NCBI GenBank assembly: GCA_034440635.1
Contig: JAOTON010001696.1
Span: 62,001 to 126,000, forward strand
DNA from: Lepas anatifera
Taxonomy: Eukaryota > Arthropoda > Thecostraca > Lepadidae
DNA length: 64,000 nucleotides
Direction of reading: 5' to 3'
How positions within the stretch are numbered: position 1 is the first letter of the stretch; every line of letters starts with the position of its first letter. Below are positions 57,668-64,000 of this stretch, piece after piece. Made by a program: the position numbers and the translations under genes. The notes under the pieces were generated by a model. The model did no database searches and was not told where the DNA came from. It worked only from the letters and a program-made list of their open reading frames with translations.

Positions 57668-58838
57668 TTAACCCGCGCGGGGCTGGGGGTAAATTTTACC
57701 CCCTCCTCGCGAATTTTTGCGGTATCTCAAAACGACAGCGGCAGCGCCGCAAATCTTCAGTACCTTTTTACATAAATTTTAACATTTCTGCCAAATAAAA
57801 ATAAAATCTGTTGAAAACTTTTTGAGAAATAAGCAAAAATGTGACGTCACTACAGGCGATTTTTGTACCAAAATCGCGCAATGTTTAAAGAGCTGCTGAA
57901 GCTACAGTTCTGAACCGATTTCAATTTTTTGCATCAAACGATAGGCATTTTTGTGGTCTTCAAAATGGCTATCTCAGATTTTCAAAATTTTGGTTTTGGA
58001 AAAATATTAAAAAATATATTTTTGGAAAAAGTTACAAAATTTCTAAAATTTTCAGATTTTTCAAAACCGGAAATTATTTGGTAAAACACCATACAGTGCA
58101 TATGCATGACAAATTTTGAGTCTCCAGCTTTATAACTTTAGCCTGGAGAGCTGCGAAAGCTCAGCGACTCACGCTCTGATTTTTAGGGGTGATTAATACT
58201 GTCTTTATTTAGTGAATCATAGTGACCCAGGATGACCCAGGATGACCTCGTACACGCTTTACACTACTTTTATAGTGTTCCTGAGACAAAACTGGTCCCA
58301 AACCATGTGTCATTTGTCAAAAAATATGAACTTAAAAGTTGACCTCTGATGACCTACCTTGACCCCAGCTGTGAAGTTGAGACCAGAGTATTTCAGATAT
58401 GATTCTCTAAACATCATAGCTGAATTCTGCGTACAAAATGGCTCAAAAACATATATCGCATGACCACATTTGGATACAAAAATATGGTGCCTTTAGTGAC
58501 CTCATCTTGACGGACCCAGTCATGCCACCAGCCTAACGGTCTCAAAGCACCTTGCTGCATTCAGTGAAGGCTTTCCATAGAGTATGAAGCTCATAGCTTC
58601 CATTGCCTGACCTCCGTAGCATTGCAACCTCAAAACCACGCTTTTGACAGCTGACCTCAGTTTGACCTTGACCTTGACCTCAAACTTTAAATTAAGTACA
58701 TGTTTTGAGTTGTTCGTGATGAGATCTTTCGATTGGCGTTTGAATTTTCCAAATCGGACCATTAGTTCGGGAGATAACAGGGGGGTAAATTTACCTCAGC
58801 CCGCGCGTTCGGCTGGAGACCCCGCCCCGGCGGGTTAA
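57668..58838 (+). mobile_element. TTAA element, GC-rich termini (fourth family)
   Basis: This 1171-bp element runs from TTAA 57668-57671 (TTAACCCGCGCGGGGCTGGG) to TTAA 58835-58838 (CCGCCCCGGCGGGTTAA). Subterminal GGTAAATTTTACC and GGTAAATTTACC palindromes are present at both ends. AGGTCA words are fewer, but a GACCTTGACCTTGACCTC run lies near 58660-58680. It encodes no recognisable protein. Confidence 0.75.
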
Positions 58839-58873
58839 GTTGTAATTACTGTAATGAGTTCTTCTGTTCGATG

Positions 58874-58918
58874 ATTGGCTATTGGTCATTGGCTATTGGC
58901 TATTGGCTATTGGCTATC
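58874..58918 (+). repeat. (CTATTGG)n tandem repeat
   Basis: About six imperfect copies of the heptamer CTATTGG, just after the TTAA element. Confidence 0.9.
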
Positions 58919-60224
58919 GTTGACATCCCAATGAAACTTTTAGAAATTTTTCCCTCTTAAAGCATTGACAATCTTTGTTACGAGGCATTTCATGCAATTT
59001 CCAAGAGCCACCCTGAGATGGCGCCTATACCATCTCTTCATGGCGAGACTTTGCTCTCCTTCAATGAATTTCTGGATGCTTTGACAGTGTTAAAATAGTC
59101 CGTAAGCAATCATCCAGGGTTATGTTGAAAGTTTCGACCTGTGACAAATACAGGATCATCTGGGACCACATATTTTCAGACTTGGGCAAAAATTTTTGTG
59201 AGAAATGGAGCGAATGATATATTTTGATGTCATCACTCAGCTTGATGACTTACATTGGTGTTGTAGCTGGACCCATGTATATCACCATGCATGATCCCTT
59301 AATATGCTCTGAGTACTAGTTGCGCACGTTATCACACTTAAATACAAAGAGACTCACTTGATGACTTTTTCCTTCAGGCGTCACTGATGGCTCTGCACAG
59401 TTTAAAGTCTAAACTTTCCATTCCTGCACGCGGTGATACCCCAGTGTTTGGAGCCCGACTCCCTACGTTGGACTGAAGACAGCACCTGCGCCGTGGCCCT
59501 CCCCCTCCCCACTTCGTCCTTGCAGCGCTCGGGTCACCTTCGTGTAGCAGAGCATATCATGGAGCGTGGATTACTAGATGAGTCTAACAGAAGCTGACAT
59601 TTACCAGCCCGTCCACCCTTGTTCAAGATACAATGAGGGCTCCAACATGATATCTCTACAAAGTTATGAACATAGCTGTCTACTGCTTTTGTCTTAAAGT
59701 TCGATAGCAGAGGTGTAGAGATTGACCGACTCGGCTACCGGGGTAGGTGACTCATTTGCATTAGTCAAGGTGCATAACTGCGACAGAATGGAGATCCTGC
59801 ATGGTCTAAACTCAAAATAAATGTTTTCAAAATATAGAAGTAGGCGTGTAACAATACTTTCAATTAGGAAATCCTTTCTTCAGTTGCACAGCATACCTAC
59901 CATTAGTGATCTTATCATATGTGCTATGTTCAGTTTCTACTAAAATCATGGAATCCCGCTGCAGAAAACCTCAACACCGCTGTCACAGTTACCAGATTTA
60001 AAGATACGAACCCATGGTGGTGATTGTTGGCAGTTTGTAGGAAGTATGTGGCTAGAAACAAAAAGCGTGACAGGCTAATTTTTAAAACAGAACGTGCTTG
60101 TACACTGAACAATGTTTCAAAACCTCAGGCAGGGGATAGATTATATGGTCGAAAACGCCCCCTCCTCCAGCGGAGGATTTTTTTGACGGAAATTTGATGT
60201 CAGACAACCCCCAAATGTGGTGTC
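58919..60224. other. No gene recognised
   Basis: Apparently neutral sequence. A CT/GC-rich patch at 59460-59540 has no supported open frame. Confidence 0.4.
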
Positions 60225-61930
60225 GTCAAAACATCCCCGTCAGGGGCAAATATTTACCTGCCCCCCTAAAATCTCGAGAACCACGCTAGATAGCGAAAAA
60301 CGGTAGAGGGCGCTAGATAGCCCATCAACTTCTCTATCGAAAATACTTGAACCGTTTTTTGTCAGGTCACATTTAAGGACACTAGACGTCGAAACATGCC
60401 ATCATAGGGATAAAAAGTAAATGAATTTTATCGGTCATTACATCTGAACAAGTAAAGATAGAATCAAATAATTAAACCTATTTCCGGCAGGGGGGCTAAT
60501 ATTACCCCCCTTTCAGGTTTTTTCAAGAATGTCTCCGAAACGGCTTGCGATAGAACTTAGAACTTAGAACAATTTTGAGCATACGGAACGTGTTGCCAAT
60601 GGCGGAAAAGTGTCAGTATTTGAGGCGGTAGCATTACATTGTCAAAATATATATTCCCAGCCAGTATCACCGCTGCGACTCAATATCGTCGTATATTGAA
60701 TTTGTGTTTCCAATCACCCCCATCCCCCGCGACGAGAGCCCTTGATCCGCCTATGACACCCCCTTTCCCAGAACTGGCATGGGAGGGTAAAAATTATCAG
60801 AAATAAATTTCAACTAGCCGCGGGACTAATATACTTATGTATACCACTCGCATTTTGTTGGTATGAATTCTAACCCCTATTTTACCTTACTGCAGCCGCC
60901 CCTGATGAGTTTTTCGTTGCTTCATTTATTTATGTGTCAAAGATGCCAAGCAGTATATGACGGCTTCTTATCCGCGTAACAAAAACTTTTTAAATTGTAT
61001 ATATTTTCCATCATAGTCCTGTTCCTGGAACTGCCATTGAATTTCAAATTTTTGCGTAACTCGAGTATATGACAGTTTTGAGTCAATTATTTGTAAATCC
61101 GAACTAGTTTTGTGCAAATATTACAACAGAGACAAGGGTTATAGACAATCTAAAAAAACATACAAAAATTATATATTTTGCACGGCCTTCCCCTTAAAAT
61201 CAAAACTTTGAAATTTTTTTTTTCAAAAAAAAGTTTAGCATCAAGAGAATCTGTAGCACTTTGAATTTTTAAAATCGGCTGGAGAGATTACGAGACCTTA
61301 GGGGCCGATATTGCCCCCCCTGCAGGAAATAGGGGTAGCCGGGAGCCGGACGAAAATAGGGTTAAGTCCATTGCAATCCTCGCAGCCATCCAAATCGAAT
61401 GGTATATAATATGACCTTGCTAGTTCTAATCGATGATTTGGCCTGACCTGAGGTCAGGTCAAGGTCAGATTGGTTCAAATTTGTATCATTAGAACCGCAA
61501 AAACAAGGCAAATCTAATGCAGTTAAAATAAACGCTCTATCGCCATCCATTAACAAGCTATTCAGTTAGAACAATTTTTCTACGTATTTCCAATGGAGCG
61601 GTCATGGCTCGTACCTGACCTTAGGTCATCGATATAGAAAATACCGGATAGTTTTTTTTAGAGAACTCTGTGAGCCCATTATGTGATATGAGTTTCAATC
61701 GGATAAGTTCACCTTGTTCTGTCTTATGCTAACTTTTTTTGAGGTCAGGTCACTTGAACTGTACTGGTGACCTGACCTAAGATGACCTAGCCTTAAATTT
61801 TTGACAGAAGTTGTAAAAATGACCAGAAAAAGGTATGCCAAGTACGGTGGCACTACGCGCCGCCATTTTTCATATTTCTAAAAAAAAACCCGAAGGGCGG
61901 TTACCCGCCCACTGTCAATGCGCGTGTTAA
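60225..61930 (+). mobile_element. TTAA element, family gamma, interrupted copy
   Basis: The left part (about 60225-60475) follows the copy at 28591 (TCTCGAGAACCACGCTAGATAGC onward) up to AATAATTAA. The right part resumes at 61362 with TTAAGTCCATTGCAATCCTC, carries CTGACCTGAGGTCAGGTCAAGG at about 61443-61465, and ends AATGCGCGTGTTAA at 61927-61930. The gap between the two parts is filled by the element at 60472-61365. Confidence 0.75.
60472..61365 (+). mobile_element. TTAA element (fifth family) nested in a gamma copy
   Basis: This 894-bp element runs from TTAA 60472-60475 to TTAA 61362-61365. The left end has ACCTATTTCCGGCAGGGGGG then GGGGCTAATATTACCCCCC; the right end has GGCCGATATTGCCCCCCCTG and AAATAGGGTTAA. 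The inverted ends and subterminal palindrome follow the pattern of the other families, but the interior lacks the dense AGGTCA hexamers. Confidence 0.75.
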
Positions 61931-63466
61931 GACGCTTTCATAAAAAACAAGAACTTTGAATGACTTTTACCTGTGCTTTCGAGTTCAAATCTTATGAGTT
62001 TGCTCCATGCACCATACTTTAGCCTAGCATCAGGTCGTAGCACGGAAAAGAGTAAAAGTTCAGGCCAAATGGCAAAGGTAAACATTTTTCCAGCTCGTTG
62101 ACAACGCTGGTGACAAAAATCGATCAAGTCGGTGACAAATATGTAATATTGTCCTCGCCTCAGCGTGAGAATTTGACGCTCAGTCTGTCAATACATTATT
62201 TAAGATTACGACTCAAAGGGTTTGGAAAATAATCCACTTTTGGAGCCAAGCCTCAACATGTGTGGTCACACACGCTTAGCTTGAAATCCGGTTCGTGACA
62301 CCTTGACACTTTTTCTGGTCTCTGCTAAACGGATAGATCGGTTCCTTCGCGTTATATACAATTTGTTTCTGTGGTTCCAACATACATAAAACAATAAAAG
62401 TTGAGATATAACCTCTCCGACTTCACTCGGACTTACTCCAGCTTCTGCGTGGGTGGTCTTCATATGCAGGTGCTACCGGTGAACACTCTTAGTTAACTCC
62501 TGGAATCCGTGTGCTGCATCGCAAGACCAATGGGAAAGAAAGCAGCCTAATCGGTGGGTGACCCAAATGAACGGCTATTCTTAAGCGGTCTTGAAGTTTG
62601 GATGACCTAGCGCGGCTCACTTTGCAAACTTTCTGAGATTCTGAGCATCAACAACATTGAGGGGTATATTGGTGTTAGCTGGTGTGACATTCGCTCACAA
62701 AGCTGTATAGGAGACTGGATGACCGAGTCCTTGACGCCAGCAACAGATTTGACGTCAACAACAGTAACAACGACCTACCAAACTGGCATTAGTTTACAAA
62801 CGAAGATTCACGGATAAAACATGGGTATTTGGTACCGGTGGTACAGCTCACCTGGTCGGTTTTCTCACTAATCCCTTGCTAAGAATTGATAATAAGCAGG
62901 AAGGGAAACCAGCGTCGCAAAGAGACACGCCATCGCCTTTACGGCTGGCATTGTTGGAAACCAGGGTATGAGATAGCGGGTACAAAATGGCTGAAAATAG
63001 TGCGTCTGCGAGGGTGCAGCATAATAATATATAGTAATGCTTTAAGAATACATAGCCTGTGTGTAATATTTGGATAAGAAAGGAGAAACACGAAAGATAC
63101 ATAGTAAAAACGAGGAAATGACCCTCATGTATCATGTGTGAACACAACTGAAAGGATACACAGACAAGGAGGGCGAAATATAGTAGAAAGTAATAATTAT
63201 GAAGGCTGAAAGAGAAGTCCGATAGAAAAGAACACCATCACACTTCTGACCTACCATCGTATGGAACCAGATGCACATATAATGAACGAACAGGAAGGTG
63301 AGGGACAGGATTAAGGTTCACTGGGTCGGCCTCCCTAAGACCAGGACTCGAACAGCCGATCACCAAGAACCTGTACCAGCACGACCTTGAACTCGGAGAG
63401 CTGAGGTGCACCTCCGAAGGGGTCTTGTAAACAATTCCAGTCGTTTAAAACCCGTCTGGAGAAAAA
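61931..63466. other. No gene recognised
   Basis: Mixed sequence without supported exons. The complement of 63340-63375 has a GTTCGAGTCCTGG motif resembling a B box, but no complete tRNA is visible. Confidence 0.4.
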
Positions 63467-63760
63467 TCAGGCGCGTACATCAACCTTACATGTGGAGGTC
63501 TTAGTCTGGAATTTATCTTTGACCTGGTACTTAAAAGGAATATGATGTTGGTCTAGTTCATACACGGAGTTTTCAACGTCATGGAGTTTTGGTTGGAAGC
63601 AAAGTGTTGCACACTTTCTGAAATTCATGCAAAGACCCCAAGAAGTGGCTGTTTGATGTATCCGACTGATATCGTCCTGAAGCTTCCTAAATCGAATCTG
63701 GAAAGGGGCTTGTTTGCTAATGCAAAGGTTCTGGTCTCGGCAGGTCTTCTGAATAAGGCA
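63467..63760 (-). pseudogene. Non-LTR reverse transcriptase fragment
   Basis: The - strand frame contains FRKLQDDISRIHQTATSWGL then MNFRKCATLCFQPK. This matches the segment of non-LTR reverse transcriptases where a helix (L-DI-RI--W) is followed by the KC---- strand. After VKD the frame drifts, so the copy is frameshifted and truncated. It could belong to the same family as the fragment at 34732. Confidence 0.6.
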
Positions 63761-63860
63761 TGAACTGATCCGTGCATGCACTGGCGACAGAAATTTGAAT
63801 AACATCAAGTAGCAAGTAAGCGACGCCATAACAGCTCGTATGTCACTGGGAACTGTTATT

Positions 63861-63862
<2 letters not shown>

Positions 63863-63921
<59 letters not shown>
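63863..63921 (+). repeat. (AT)n microsatellite
   Basis: A pure AT run of about 58 bases. Confidence 0.95.
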
Positions 63922-63924
<3 letters not shown>

Positions 63925-64000
63925 GCACATATATATGTTGGAGGTATAATTTTGTGATCGTGTTTACGAATTCATGGAGGGTGCCTCAAAACACCATAGC

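Noticed and set aside
3391..61930. A transposase gene for the TTAA elements
   Set aside because: No element contains an open frame longer than about 100 codons or a recognisable catalytic domain; all copies look non-autonomous.

Overview
This is a eukaryotic nuclear window, almost certainly from an invertebrate and probably an arthropod. It has spliced genes with GT-AG introns, long intergenic stretches, many AT/GA/GT microsatellites and dense miniature transposons. It also carries TTAGG/CCTAA arrays, which match the arthropod telomere motif. I cannot name the species.

Two genes can be reconstructed exon by exon. (1) On the + strand, 24041-29753, lies the complete MO25/CAB39 scaffold protein of the LKB1-STRAD kinase complex: six coding exons and about 337 aa once a single missing base in exon 5 is allowed for. 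(2) On the - strand, 53809-39440, lies a complete SLC6 sodium/chloride-coupled transporter, most like invertebrate glycine/amino-acid transporters: 13 coding exons and about 641 aa once one extra base in exon 5 is allowed for. A third, unidentified gene is represented by one exon on the - strand at 2134-2349. It also needs a one-base correction. Two of the three breaks sit in GGGG runs that need one more base and the third sits in an A-rich run, so homopolymer errors in the assembly are the simplest explanation.

The rest is mostly mobile DNA. About 3.4-15 kb is a mosaic of 0.8-1.2 kb non-coding elements, and 55.2-61.9 kb is a second cluster. They start and end in TTAA, have GC-rich terminal inverted repeats and fall into at least three families. 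Several are inserted inside each other, and each interrupted copy resumes at the duplicated TTAA. That pattern shows directly that they are piggyBac-like (TTAA-targeting) non-autonomous transposons. Their interiors are packed with AGGTCA/TGACCT hexamers, the nuclear-receptor half-site, including conserved runs with exact 4-bp spacing (DR4) and everted repeats. One such element lies in CAB39 intron 5 and a remnant lies in an SLC6 intron. This is the most unusual feature of the window.

Other repeats include long foldback elements (19475-21004, 25641-26666), tRNA-derived SINEs with clear target duplications (4841-5025, 47267-47382), a hAT-like miniature element (32937-33095) and two non-LTR reverse-transcriptase fragments. 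There are also minisatellites inside SLC6; one is in exact 32-bp register with an authentic 5' splice site.
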